Shown here piece after piece: positions 1 to 9,106 of a stretch of 64,000 bases of DNA. The notes beneath the pieces are model-generated. The model was not told the DNA's origin. It saw nothing but the letters and a program-made list of their open reading frames with translations, and did no database searches. The stretch is from G963422745 sp963422745 (lineage in GTDB: Bacteria > Actinomycetota > Acidimicrobiia > Acidimicrobiales > Aldehydirespiratoraceae), in the NCBI GenBank assembly GCA_963422745.1, contig OY730477.1, positions 2,170,001 to 2,234,000 on the forward strand, written 5' to 3'. A program made the translations under genes and the position numbers. Every line of letters starts with the position of its first letter. Position 1 is the stretch's first letter.

Positions 1-1571
1 GAGCTAATGCTCCGAGCTCATCGGCATCCCGGGACGCACAGCCTTGTAGCTTCAGCCTCTCGGAGACGATTCGTGACGACACTGGCGGTAGAACGATGTC
101 AGCGCTCATGCATCCCGGGATGTGAACGATGACATGTTTATCATCGTCCACAGCGTTGTTGTTGACATACTCCGAATGCGGGACGAGCACGATCAATCGA
201 CCGGGACGTTCAAGCAATCTGGTTGCTGAATGGAGATCTTCAACGAACAAAATCGGCTCAATGATTCCGTGCTTTGATGCCGACTCGTCGGCCAGCACGG
301 CCGCCACAAACGCACGTGTCTCATCCAGGCGAACATCGCCGCCGATCGTGGTGATGCGTGATCCTCGAACAGCCTCGCTCAGTTGCGTCACCTGGGTGTG
401 ACGGCCCGCAAGGACAACCGAACGTCCAACCTGGTTATCTGTGGACTCGATCCATCGAGTCCACCACTGTTGGGCGGTGTATACGCCCTTTATCGGTTCC
501 CTACGCTGCTCAGCCAACCAGGTTGTAGTCCACGGAGCACTCTCAAGCCATGTGGCTAGGTCATCAACGTTGAAGGCGCGCACCTGCTTCCATCGCCTTT
601 GTTGACGCGCTTCTTCTATAAGCTTGCTTTTCTTGGTCCACGGTCGACAAATCACCTGGATGTAGGTGATTTCGCTGGTTGGCTCGCCTGAGGGGCTGGT
701 CGTCCCTTTTTTGGTAGTCACTCTTGGCTTTGTTATAGCTGTTCTTGGCGACTGACAGTTCCCAGACCGATGTGCCCGCTGGGACGAACCGGCTCGGGGC
801 GCTCGCGCGCACGACACCGTCGAATCCCGGCGACGACACTCCGGACTCCGCCGGGAAATTCGCCTCTTCAATGCCCACCCCAGTTTCGAACACCAGTCGT
901 CTAATCAACAGAGGTAATTGACCGTCGGCCTTGGCTTTGTCCGCCCAGCTGAGCAAATCCTCTCGCGTGACCCGCATGTGTTCCGGCACGAATGCAACCG
1001 ATTGACGAGACGCATTCCGCAGCCCGCGCTCAAACGCGATGAGTTGATTGACGTCGCGAGAGTCCACTTGGCCGAGAATACCGCTTCCGCGAAAAGCAGC
1101 AGCTACCCGGCCCAGGTGCCGTAACGCACCGGTCTCACCAGGAAAAGCACGCACGAACGCTGCGGGTTCATCAGCTAAGCCGGTCGAAGTAAGGTGGGTG
1201 ACGGCTTCGTGTTCATGGTTAAGGATCGATCTGAAGGCATCCCGAGCGGCAAGCTCCAACGTAGGCGAGAACGGAGTTTGAAGCCTTCCCGTCTCTATAT
1301 CATCGGCCAGTCTGCGAATCCATCTCTTGACAAGGTCCCGACTAGCGAGATTCTTCCGGCCAGAGTTGCGTCTCACGACATCAACGAGGTCAAGGTAAGT
1401 TTCCGCTCGTTGGTCGCTGTCGCCGACACGATCAAGCCTTGCGGACCAATCAAGTACACGTGCCAACAGATCGTTGTCCGAATCCTGATCCGAGCCGTTC
1501 ATAGAGCCCTCTGGCGCGTCTACGGGTTCTGTTGCAGAGCGAAGTCTTCTATCGCCTGGAGTCATCGTCAA
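1..1571 (-). CDS. Large PDDEXK-nuclease-like protein, partial, frame interrupted
   Basis: The gene reads leftward and runs off the left edge. The first open stretch covers 1571-564 (TTG at 1571; ATG at 1565 is the likelier start). It has a helical N-terminal region of about 220 residues, then a nuclease-like core with PGFDG (Asp251) and SVWELS (Glu271). This arrangement is known from PDDEXK domains at the head of large ATPase-type defence proteins. After residue 289 the family-like sequence jumps frame at the six-T run 707-712 and continues open to base 1 (GTTSPSGEPTSEITYIQV, later RPWTKKSKL and VLAGRHTQV). One extra A in the mRNA run explains the shift. This could be a real inactivating indel or a sequencing error. 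A defence role is an inference. Confidence 0.6.
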
Positions 1572-1686
1572 TCAGCCTAGAAGTCAACGGGTTGAATTGA
1601 CGATGGTGAGACCATGTAGCCGTGATCGCGAAAGAGCGACGCCTTTGGGATGATATGATCGCCAACCAACTGTGTTGTCGCACGGG

Positions 1687-2532
1687 TCAGGCACCATGTA
1701 CGAGCGGCCAGCGTCTGCTGATCATCGGGGCGCCGACCTCAAAGAGTTCGTCAATATCGGGAAGCAACGCCGGATCTTGGAATACGCCCTTGCGCAGGGT
1801 CATACGAGCGTCGTCGCCAACGAAACGAACCGAGTACGCCAACCGGCGACTGTCCGGAGAGTGGTTACCGCCCGACGAATGAAGCGTCCGAGCGTGAAAC
1901 ATCACCGCATCGCCTGCCTCAAAGCAATACTCAACCACACCGTGTCTTTCGGGATCTTCGTGAAATGCTGGCGGCCCTTCGCCGAGGAAGCTTTCACGCA
2001 CATCAACAGCTAGCACCGCCCGGGCTCCGAGGTCCCCTTCGATGGCTTCACCGTCGAAACCCTGCGGCCGGTAGAACTTGTCGGTGGTGTGGCTACGCGG
2101 CACGAACTTCAAGGCCGCTGACTCCGTCGTACAGTTTGTGAGGCTCAACCAGATCGACACGATTTGGTTGCCCTCCACCGGCCAGTACGGAAGGTCCTGG
2201 TGCCAGTAGTGCGCTGGGATCGGCGAGGCTGGCTCGAACAGGAACATATGGTCGAAGAAGAATCTGGCGGTCGTCGAATCCATGGCTTTGGCTGCGTTGG
2301 CACCAAGTTTGGGGTCGAGCAGGTATGAACACAGCGTCGGTACGTCAAGGCCGAAGCATCGGTCCGAGTGATGCGATCCGGTCAACAACCACGGCCCCGG
2401 CTCTGCGATCTGGGTGTCGAGCGCCGCGGTCAGCGCTTCGACCTGTGCCCAATCGACGAAGTTGCGGAGTTGGACCACACCCTGCTGGCGGTACGTTTCG
2501 ACCTCAGAATCGGTGATGTGTCGAACAGTCAC
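1687..2532 (-). CDS. Phytanoyl-CoA dioxygenase (PhyH) family protein
   Basis: This 281-residue protein belongs to the Fe(II)/2-oxoglutarate-dependent PhyH family of hydroxylases. The iron-binding HxD is His111-Gln-Asp113 in YWHQDLPYW, the distal histidine is His218 in TLHSSGGN, and the co-substrate arginine is probably Arg229 or Arg230 in DSRRLAYSVRF. Length is normal and no motif is missing. Substrate cannot be told from sequence; members hydroxylate acyl-CoAs, small metabolites or antibiotic intermediates. It stands alone, with the neighbouring genes at 1.5 and 2.76 kb unrelated in function. Confidence 0.85.
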   Translation of the reverse strand: MTVRHITDSEVETYRQQGVVQLRNFVDWAQVEALTAALDTQIAEPGPWLLTGSHHSDRCFGLDVPTLCSYLLDPKLGANAAKAMDSTTARFFFDHMFLFEPASPIPAHYWHQDLPYWPVEGNQIVSIWLSLTNCTTESAALKFVPRSHTTDKFYRPQGFDGEAIEGDLGARAVLAVDVRESFLGEGPPAFHEDPERHGVVEYCFEAGDAVMFHARTLHSSGGNHSPDSRRLAYSVRFVGDDARMTLRKGVFQDPALLPDIDELFEVGAPMISRRWPLVHGA

Positions 2533-2594
2533 TACCGTCCCTTCTTCAAGCTTGTCGTCAGCACCATTTCAATTGGAAAAACGACTTCGGAAAA

Positions 2595-2738
2595 ATGACC
2601 ATTACAAACACAATCCGTCTTATAGCCGCATTGTGTTGCAGCCTGCTAATTGTTTCGGGTTGCAGGGAGGATTCCAACTCCGAGGACGAAGCACGGATCC
2701 GGCGACGGCACCGAACTCGGCCCAACCTGACTCGGTGA
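2595..2738 (+). pseudogene. Truncated lipoprotein: signal peptide plus short tail
   Basis: A 47-codon frame starts at ATG 2595 and ends at TGA 2736-2738. It encodes an n-region, a hydrophobic stretch (LIAALCCSLLIVSGC) with a convincing lipobox ending at Cys23, and then only 24 charged residues (REDSNSEDEARIRRRH and on). No folded domain fits in the tail. The 3' end lies 23 bp from the stop of the convergent helicase gene. The best reading is a lipoprotein cut short at the junction with the helicase gene; a genuine small lipoprotein is possible. Confidence 0.4.
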
Positions 2739-2761
2739 TCTGCCTCCCAAGAAACATGGCG

Positions 2762-5062
2762 TCAACCTGTCACCAGCTCAAAAGACTCCAATTCCCCATC
2801 GATGACATTGCTTGGGTTCTTTGAGCACAGCACGTACAGAAAATCGCGGGCCCGGGTCATCGCCACAAACAATTGACTGATCTGAAGCGTCCTGCGATCG
2901 GTGTGCTCGGATTCGGTTTGACCCCGAAACCTCGGAGAAGGGAACCTGCCAGCCGATAAATCCAATATGAAGACAATCTTGAATTCAAGTCCCTTGATTC
3001 TGTGAAAGGTGCCCACCTTGACCAAGTCGTTGCTACGTCCTTCGAAGTCGGCCAGCTTTTGGCAATCCACCCCGGAATGCTTCAGACCAGCCATAGCCAA
3101 GTTGACGAGCTTGTTGGTTGATCCACAAACCGCGACATCACCAAGTTGCACAGCTCCACCGTCACATAGTCGCTTGATCTCCTCCGCCACGAAAACGACC
3201 TGAGAATCCAGGTCTTCGGACAGCACCAAGATCGGCTTCGATCCTTCACGCAGGGTCTCAGACTTGGCGTCGCCACGGGTGTATTCATCGCCCAAATCGT
3301 TGATTTTTTCCTTGCCGGTGCAGGCCATCGCTGCCGCGATGATCTGGCGGGAATTGCGGTAGTTCACCCGCAGGACTGAGCTATTGCCGCGCACATCCAC
3401 ACCGGCCTGGGCCATGGTGAAGCCACCCGGGTAGATCTTCTGGGCACCATCACCCACGATGAACAATCCGTCGGGGCGGTCTATGTCTGATGGCGCGTTC
3501 ACGAGAGCCCTGACGAGTTGTAATCCCACCAAGGTGAGGTCCTGGGATTCGTCAACGATGGCAGCTCGATACATGGGTGATGAACGTCCATTTGCCAGAT
3601 CTCGGGCGGTCAAGATTACGTCGGCAAAATCTACGACGTCTGCCTCGGTCAACTGACGATCCCATTCTTGTCGTAGGTCCCACGCCTGTTGCCGCATGGC
3701 CGGTGAAAATGGGGTTCCACGTCCGGTCCGTTCCATGCTGAGATATTCCTCAAGGCAATCCACACCGCGGCCCTTCATAACAGCATTTATCTCCTCACGC
3801 AGATAGTCCTTGCTCAACCCCGCCCTATGTAGTGGTGTCTCCGGTTTGACAATTGCATTCCATGCCTTTGCGAATGTCGAGTGCACTTTCCTGGGATCTA
3901 GAATCATGTTGCGTCCGGCCTCACGGCAGATGCGCAAGGCGAGCTTGTCGATATTGATGAACTCGACTGCGCCGCGCGTCACTGTGGGGAGCCTCTCATA
4001 CAGGTTCTCGAATAGAGCCGGGAGATGTTTCACGAAGGTCGTAAACAGAATCGTGTTAGGCAACTCAGTGTCACCGCCATCAAGATCCGCTGTCGTTGGC
4101 CCCTGTGAGTCCCAAAGCTTGGTATGGGACTCGGTATCATCGCAATCTTGTGCAGCGAAGCGTTTGGCTAGGGCAGCGGCTCGATGCAAAGCCACCACCG
4201 TCTTACCGGTGCCCGCAGATCCCCTTACCCGAGCTGCTCCGTTGTACCGACGATCAACGATCGGACGCTGACCAGGATGAAGAAAAATCATCCAGTCCTC
4301 GATCGGTGCGGCCGCCAATTTACTCACCTCATCAGAAGTCAGCACAGACGACAGACCGGACAAAGGGCCCCGCTCAACGATGGTTCGGCGGAATCGATCG
4401 TTGTCCACTTCTTCGTCTCCCAAGAACTGACGTTGACGCCACTCCTCAGGCGAGACTTCGCTGAGTTCCAAGACCCTCGATAGGGTCTCGTCTTCAATGT
4501 TCGACCACCTATCAAGCAAGTTATCGGCGTTGACCGACCTGAGGATGTCGATTTCGCTCTGCTCAAAACCAGCCCCGAGCAGATCGGAATTCGCCCAATG
4601 CTCCAGAATCGACCGACGATCGGCTTGAACCGCAGACGGTGACACAGGGACGATTCTGGTGGGCTCACGAGTATCTTTGCTTTCTAGGACCGTACCAGAA
4701 CGACTGACCTTGATGAGGCCGGGTCTCCCGCTCATTGGTGACACGAAAGCGCTGCGGTCCGCCAACTCATAGATGGCGTCGTGATGACCAGCTCTGAGAA
4801 AAACCGTTGACGAGCCTTGTCGGGCCATCAGGATCCGCAGTTCTTGCGAGGCTCGAACGCTCCATAAACGTTTGCGTCCGGCCCGCCCTTCAAGCCTCTC
4901 TAGTTTGAGTCCAGGATAACCTGGATCTTTGGCGTAACGATCTACCGCCATCCAAACCCGTTGGGTCTCGAACACGGACAAATCGACGGTTGATGAAATA
5001 AACTCCGGATCAAAGCAGAATTCCAATTGCTTACCCTTTCTGATGCTCTCAACAATCTTCAA
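2762..5062 (-). CDS. RelE-fold domain fused to UvrD/Rep-type superfamily 1 helicase
   Basis: A 766-residue protein with a TTG start. Residues about 12-105 look like a RelE/ParE-fold domain (KDPGYPGLKLERLEG, then LRILMARQG, then AGHHDAIYELADR). A linker follows, then a superfamily 1 helicase: Walker A GSAGTGKT at 281-288, Walker B IVDESQDL near residue 500, and late motifs FHRIKGLEFKIV and LFVAMTRARDFL. All helicase signatures are intact. RelE-fold/UvrD fusions are a recurrent architecture annotated as DNA helicases; their role is unclear and the N-terminal fold probably binds nucleic acid rather than acting as a free toxin. No antitoxin-like partner is next to it. Two GGAACC-type repeats lie upstream at 5115-5150. 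Confidence 0.85.
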   Translation of the reverse strand: MKIVESIRKGKQLEFCFDPEFISSTVDLSVFETQRVWMAVDRYAKDPGYPGLKLERLEGRAGRKRLWSVRASQELRILMARQGSSTVFLRAGHHDAIYELADRSAFVSPMSGRPGLIKVSRSGTVLESKDTREPTRIVPVSPSAVQADRRSILEHWANSDLLGAGFEQSEIDILRSVNADNLLDRWSNIEDETLSRVLELSEVSPEEWRQRQFLGDEEVDNDRFRRTIVERGPLSGLSSVLTSDEVSKLAAAPIEDWMIFLHPGQRPIVDRRYNGAARVRGSAGTGKTVVALHRAAALAKRFAAQDCDDTESHTKLWDSQGPTTADLDGGDTELPNTILFTTFVKHLPALFENLYERLPTVTRGAVEFINIDKLALRICREAGRNMILDPRKVHSTFAKAWNAIVKPETPLHRAGLSKDYLREEINAVMKGRGVDCLEEYLSMERTGRGTPFSPAMRQQAWDLRQEWDRQLTEADVVDFADVILTARDLANGRSSPMYRAAIVDESQDLTLVGLQLVRALVNAPSDIDRPDGLFIVGDGAQKIYPGGFTMAQAGVDVRGNSSVLRVNYRNSRQIIAAAMACTGKEKINDLGDEYTRGDAKSETLREGSKPILVLSEDLDSQVVFVAEEIKRLCDGGAVQLGDVAVCGSTNKLVNLAMAGLKHSGVDCQKLADFEGRSNDLVKVGTFHRIKGLEFKIVFILDLSAGRFPSPRFRGQTESEHTDRRTLQISQLFVAMTRARDFLYVLCSKNPSNVIDGELESFELVTG

Positions 5063-5114
5063 ACCTACCTGTTGTCTGTGACAGTCAAGGTGATGAACCG
5101 AACTTATTGGAACA

Positions 5115-5150
5115 GAGGAACCGCTCCAAAGTTGAGGAACCGTTCCAAAG
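5115..5150 (-). promoter_or_regulatory. Paired imperfect palindromes upstream of the helicase gene
   Basis: Two direct copies of a 17-bp element, GAGGAACCGCTCCAAAG at 5115 and GAGGAACCGTTCCAAAG at 5134, lie 19 bp apart, 50-90 bp upstream of the helicase start. Each contains a near-palindrome of the form GGAACCGNTCC. Spacing of almost two helical turns is typical of a repressor site pair. No nearby gene is an obvious cognate regulator. Confidence 0.4.
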
Positions 5151-5237
5151 GGAGCGTCGGGGTGGGATCAAAATGGATCGTATGTGACGTGAGGTCCGCA
5201 TTGCCGCCCAAAACATGCCGCTTCGCTCTCAGCATCT

Positions 5238-5900
5238 GCAAGCTTATCTCGCAGGTGACCCAAGAGACCACTCACCCCCGCAGAGCCGATCCGGCAAGGT
5301 CTGTCGCACTGCCAAGGTCTGTCGCACTGCGAGTGATGTCACTGTGCCCTTGACAGCCGTCAGTACCATCTGCTCGCGCTGCATGTCGTCAAAACCCCGA
5401 ACACCCGCACATACCGAGCTGCATGTCGTCAATACCCCGAACACCCGCACATACCGCATCGTCAAATCCCCGAACACCCGCACATACTGCGCTGCTTGTC
5501 CCAAGCCTCGAGAACTTCAACCTGAACTTCAACCTGCGACAATCATCAACCTGCGACAATCATCAATCGTGAGCGCGAATATAGCCACTCTCGTGTAGTC
5601 AGGGTTCCACGGCCCCAGACACAACTTCGCGCATACTGAGCTGCTTGTCCCAATCGGCAATAGCTCAACCTGCGACCTGCGACAATCATCAATCGTGAGC
5701 GCGGGTATGGCAAATCTCGCGTAGTCAGGGCTCGCGGGTGCAGCCAATCTCGTGTAGTCAGCGTTCCACGGTGCGGGCTACAACTTCAAGCTGGCTACAA
5801 CTTCAAGCGGGCCACAACTTCGTGCGCGCTACAAATTCGTGCGGACACTCGAGCACCGCGGCCGACAGTGCAGGTTGATGAAGTGTCGCGGGTACCAAAC
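5238..5900 (-). pseudogene. Decayed, repeat-expanded copy of the AlbA_2 regulator
   Basis: No intact frame remains, but reading leftward gives fragments matching the intact AlbA_2 protein at 52297-53985. 5244-5504 yields GQAAQYVRVFGDL, MQREQMVLTAV and RLCGG, against GQSAQYVRVREFDDIQQEQMVLTFV in the intact protein. 5529-5747 yields DYARFAIPALTIDDC and DYTRVAIFALTIDDC, against DYTRVAIPALTIDD. The segments have been duplicated internally: the piece encoding YVRVFG occurs three times (5395-5490), the ALTIDD piece twice, and a CTACAACTTC-type unit several times near 5780-5840. The middle of the gene is missing. Confidence 0.7.
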
Positions 5901-5904
5901 CGTC

Positions 5905-6372
5905 TCAGGTTCCGTGCTCGCCGCCCATCAACTCCTGAGCCCGACGGTTCAGCTCGTCTTCGTCAACATCTTCAATATGGGAGGCCACGTTCCAACGATG
6001 GCCCCAAGGATCAATAAACTGGCCCGAGCGATCACCATAGAACTGATCTTCAACCGGACGCTCTTGGCTAGCACCTGCTTGCAGAGCAGCCGAGAAAGTT
6101 GCGTCAACATCGTTCACGTACACGCTCAATGTCACCGGAGTGCCGCCGATGCGTTTAGGTCCCGCAACCCCCATCTCGGGGTACTCGTCTGTCACCATGA
6201 TCAGCGAATCGCCAATGGTGAGCTCGGAGTGGCCAATCTTGTCGCCATGGGCGATCCTGCGTCGCTCGGAGGCGCCCAGAACCTCTTTGTAGAACTCAAT
6301 GGCGTCTGCGGCACCGTCCGCGCACATCGCCACCGACAGGGTCGGATAGTAACTTGGGATTGGTTCAACCAT
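5905..6372 (-). CDS. VOC-superfamily (PhnB/glyoxalase-like) protein
   Basis: A 155-residue single-domain member of the vicinal-oxygen-chelate superfamily. It shows the beta-alpha-beta-beta-beta pattern: YPTLSVAMCADGAADAIEFYKEVLGA at the start (first half), GHSELTIGDSLIMVTDE in the middle, and DRSGQFIDPWGHRWNVA near the end. These are hallmarks of the PhnB-like subgroup. Function is not fixed by sequence; relatives include glyoxalases, dioxygenases and resistance proteins. It sits alone between the decayed AlbA_2 copy and a repeat block. Confidence 0.85.
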   Translation of the reverse strand: MVEPIPSYYPTLSVAMCADGAADAIEFYKEVLGASERRRIAHGDKIGHSELTIGDSLIMVTDEYPEMGVAGPKRIGGTPVTLSVYVNDVDATFSAALQAGASQERPVEDQFYGDRSGQFIDPWGHRWNVASHIEDVDEDELNRRAQELMGGEHGT

Positions 6373-6419
6373 TTCGGCACAATATCGTCACCATTCCAAC
6401 TCGCCACCGTCTCGGAACC

Positions 6420-6720
6420 CGCAGAAGACGCCACCTCGCGACCTACCACCTCATTGACCTACACACAACGACCTACCACCCAGCGACCTAACCACCTCAT
6501 TGACCTACCGCCCAAGTGACCTACCACCCTGCGACGCCGCCGTGTATGAACCGATCAAGATGCTGCAACGACCTACCATCCTGGGACCTACCACCCAACC
6601 ACCCAACACCCATTTGGACCTCGTCTGCGACACATCGCCCAGCTCGGCCAGACCTACCACCCAACCACCTAACACCCATTTGGACCAGGTTGTCACGGAT
6701 CACAGCGGTATTTTGTCACG
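6420..6720. repeat. Intergenic tandem repeats, two families
   Basis: Bases 6435-6530 hold about five degenerate copies of a short unit built on GACCTACCACC. Bases 6590-6690 hold two copies, about 60 bp apart, of a longer unit GACCTACCACCCAACCACC followed by an AACACCCATTTGGACC core. A pair of TGTCACGGATCA copies follows at 6692 and 6714. No gene lies between the VOC gene start (6372) and the amidohydrolase stop (6820). Confidence 0.75.
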
Positions 6721-6819
6721 GATCAAAGCCGTCTTGACGATGCCTACGAACGCGGTACAACGCGTTGCCAGGGCTGCGTTTGCCAGGCCTGCCGCTGAAC
6801 TGCGCCTACAGCGCTGAGG

Positions 6820-7989
6820 TCAGTGCCTGCCAGCTATGTCCGCGACCCGGCGGGAGCGCAACGTGCACAGCGAACCCTTGATTCGTACCACGCCGTCGGT
6901 GATCACAGCGGCAACCCCGGGGAACTCCCCCGCAGCAATTGCGTCGGTGGCCGATTCGTGCACCGAACCCAGCGACGCGTCCATTACCACCAGATCCGCC
7001 GCGGCACCAATCTCAACCACGTTGCCAGCAACGCCGAAAGCCGACGCACCCTGCCCGGAGGCAATGGCCCATCCAACGCCGGGATCTACATCACCGAGCG
7101 AGCAGATGTCGCCGATCGTTTTGAGAACACCCAGAGAAGTAACACCGTAACCGGTGGGAGTGTCGGTCCCGATAAGGAGCCGATCCAATGAGTCGATCTC
7201 CGCGAGTCGTTGGACCACACGCAGCATTGAACGGGTGCCGCCCGCCTGGACAATCTCAACGTAAGGAGGCCCGTCGGGGCCGCAGATCCGGTCTATGTCG
7301 GCATCAGACAACGACGCGAAGGTGTTGGCGTGCGAAGCGATCGTGGGTTCGGCAACAAAAACGTCATCCGCGCTGAAATGGGGATGCGCGTCGCCCCCAG
7401 GTCCGCGATCCGATGTGCAGCCACAGTGCATGTGCACAGTCATGCCCAACCTCCTGGCATGGCGGGACAGTTCACCGGATCGGACCGGGTCCTTCAGGGA
7501 TCCGATCCCGATCTCGCCGATGATGCGCATCCCGATCCCGTACGCCTGATCGACATGGCCGAACTCGGTATCGGTTTCCAACAACATCGCACCGGCATGC
7601 ACCTTCATACCAGCCGGGTGGAAGGTCTCAAAAGAATGAAAAGCTCCCGCGGCTATCGCCAAAGCCGAGTCCGCGTCCAAACGTCCGGGGGCATGAACCT
7701 CCCCGGCGGACATTACTCGTGTGACACCACCGTGGATCATTCGCTCCAGGTAACCGACGGATTGTTGCTTGTGTGCATAGTCGCCCAAGGTCGGATGGAC
7801 ATGGGTGTCCACAAGACCAGGCGCAACCGTCATCCCTCGGCAGTCAATCACCGTGTCCGCTGTGGTTGTGTCCGAATCATCAAAAGAAGCGATACGGCCG
7901 TCATCAACCACGATGGTTTCGATATCAAGTACGGGTTGCTTCAACTTCCCCGATAACACAGAGCCGATGTTGTGAAGCAGGAGTTGCAT
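6820..7989 (-). CDS. Enamidase-like amidohydrolase
   Basis: A 389-residue metal-dependent amidohydrolase. The metal motif is DTHVHPT; other conserved blocks are SAGEVHAPGR, MKVHAGA, GEIGIGSLKDP, HMHCGC, ASHANTF and IGTDTPTGYG. From memory these blocks follow the order of enamidase, the nicotinate-fermentation enzyme that opens 6-oxo-tetrahydronicotinate, and the C-terminal FPGVAAVITDGVVR fits too. It is the last gene of a leftward operon led by an ABC importer, 46 bp after the flavin monooxygenase. Opening of a lactam or N-heterocycle imported by the transporter is the natural inference; the exact substrate is unknown. Confidence 0.8.
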   Translation of the reverse strand: MQLLLHNIGSVLSGKLKQPVLDIETIVVDDGRIASFDDSDTTTADTVIDCRGMTVAPGLVDTHVHPTLGDYAHKQQSVGYLERMIHGGVTRVMSAGEVHAPGRLDADSALAIAAGAFHSFETFHPAGMKVHAGAMLLETDTEFGHVDQAYGIGMRIIGEIGIGSLKDPVRSGELSRHARRLGMTVHMHCGCTSDRGPGGDAHPHFSADDVFVAEPTIASHANTFASLSDADIDRICGPDGPPYVEIVQAGGTRSMLRVVQRLAEIDSLDRLLIGTDTPTGYGVTSLGVLKTIGDICSLGDVDPGVGWAIASGQGASAFGVAGNVVEIGAAADLVVMDASLGSVHESATDAIAAGEFPGVAAVITDGVVRIKGSLCTLRSRRVADIAGRH

Positions 7990-8035
7990 CGTTGACCTTC
8001 GAATCTTATGCCTACCGATTCAGATGACCGAACCG

Positions 8036-9022
8036 TCAGACGTTGGGCATGATTTGTTTGGCAAACATGTTGATCTGCGCCGGATCGTCAACAAGGGGAT
8101 TGATAATCAGGTGATCAATCCCTGCGTTATTCAGCGCGGCGATGCGTTCGATCATTTCTCCGACAGTGCCAAGCAGGTAGGCGTTTCGGAGGTCCTCGTC
8201 GGAGCGCTTGGCGTCCATTACGTTGCGGTAGGCACGCAGTTGTTCAGCGATCACGGCATCACGGTCAACCGAATCGACGATGTGCATCCATTGCGCATGC
8301 GACATCGTGAAGTCGTCCATGGTTCTGTTTGCGCTGAGATGGGTCCTAACCGCGGAGATATCCCGGGCAATGATCTCGGGACTGGTGCCACTGGAACGAC
8401 AGATCCAGCCGTCGTGGCGTTGTATCCGAGCGAGCACCGCAGGTGCCATCTGGGGATTGTCCACATTGTCAACCACATGCACCTGAGACCCCCCACCGAT
8501 CCAGATCGGGATCGGTTGCTCGGGACGGGGATAAAGGCTGGTGTTCTCGCCGACGCTGTAGTACCGACCCTCGTAGTGCACGTCATCACCACTCAACAAC
8601 AAACCAATGAGTTCGAGCGCCTCGTCGGTGCGTTTACCTCGCTGGTTGCGTGAAACACCCACAGCCGCGAACTCCAGATCGTCATGCCCGGTGCCCACAC
8701 CCAAAATGACCCGCCCGCCACCGGCAAGGTGATCAAGCGTCGCAGTCTCCTTGGCCGTGATGGTCGGGTGACGAAACGGGGCGCACAGAATCGCAGTTCC
8801 GAGCTTGACCTCCTCGGTGACCCCGGCGGCCACGCCCAAGGTGATCATCGGGTCGTGCCAAGCCGTTGAATAAACCTTCGGAGCCACCAATAAATGATCG
8901 ATTACCCAGATCGCCGAAATACCCGCCGCCTCCACCTTCGGGAAGTACCGAACCAACGCCCGGGACTCATCCGATGTCGTCTGACGGCGGGCATACGACG
9001 GAACCCGCCACCCGAAGTTCAT
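8036..9022 (-). CDS. Luciferase-like (LLM class) flavin-dependent monooxygenase
   Basis: 328 residues of bacterial-luciferase fold. The start is ATG 9022, preceded by GGAGG with a 5-base spacer; an upstream TTG at 9037 would place the ribosome site inside the gene. Conserved blocks are AAGISAIWVIDHLLV, VKLGTAILCAPFRHP, GRVILGVGTGHDDLEFAAVG and PIPIWIGGGS. The cofactor is FMNH2 or F420; sequence alone does not decide. Co-transcription with the ABC importer and the enamidase-like enzyme suggests oxygenation of the same imported compound. Confidence 0.88.
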   Translation of the reverse strand: MNFGWRVPSYARRQTTSDESRALVRYFPKVEAAGISAIWVIDHLLVAPKVYSTAWHDPMITLGVAAGVTEEVKLGTAILCAPFRHPTITAKETATLDHLAGGGRVILGVGTGHDDLEFAAVGVSRNQRGKRTDEALELIGLLLSGDDVHYEGRYYSVGENTSLYPRPEQPIPIWIGGGSQVHVVDNVDNPQMAPAVLARIQRHDGWICRSSGTSPEIIARDISAVRTHLSANRTMDDFTMSHAQWMHIVDSVDRDAVIAEQLRAYRNVMDAKRSDEDLRNAYLLGTVGEMIERIAALNNAGIDHLIINPLVDDPAQINMFAKQIMPNV

Positions 9023-9100
9023 AGGGACCTCCGACAATTCATACGGACCTCGGACAACTTGTCACCCTCCGACAACTTGTCACCCTCCAACAACAGGCGG
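9015..9100. repeat. Duplicated start region and 20-bp repeats
   Basis: The ribosome-site/start segment of the monooxygenase gene is followed upstream by a near copy (ATAGGGACCTCCGACAATTC, then ATACGGACCTCGGACAAC), and then by CAACTTGTCACCCTCCGA repeated about 2.5 times. This lies between the permease stop (9107) and the monooxygenase start. Confidence 0.65.
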
Positions 9101-9106
9101 CGATGC

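Noticed and set aside
699..715. Programmed -1 frameshift at a slippery A-run
   Set aside because: The required shift is +1 (one extra A), not -1, so a simple indel or sequencing error explains it better.
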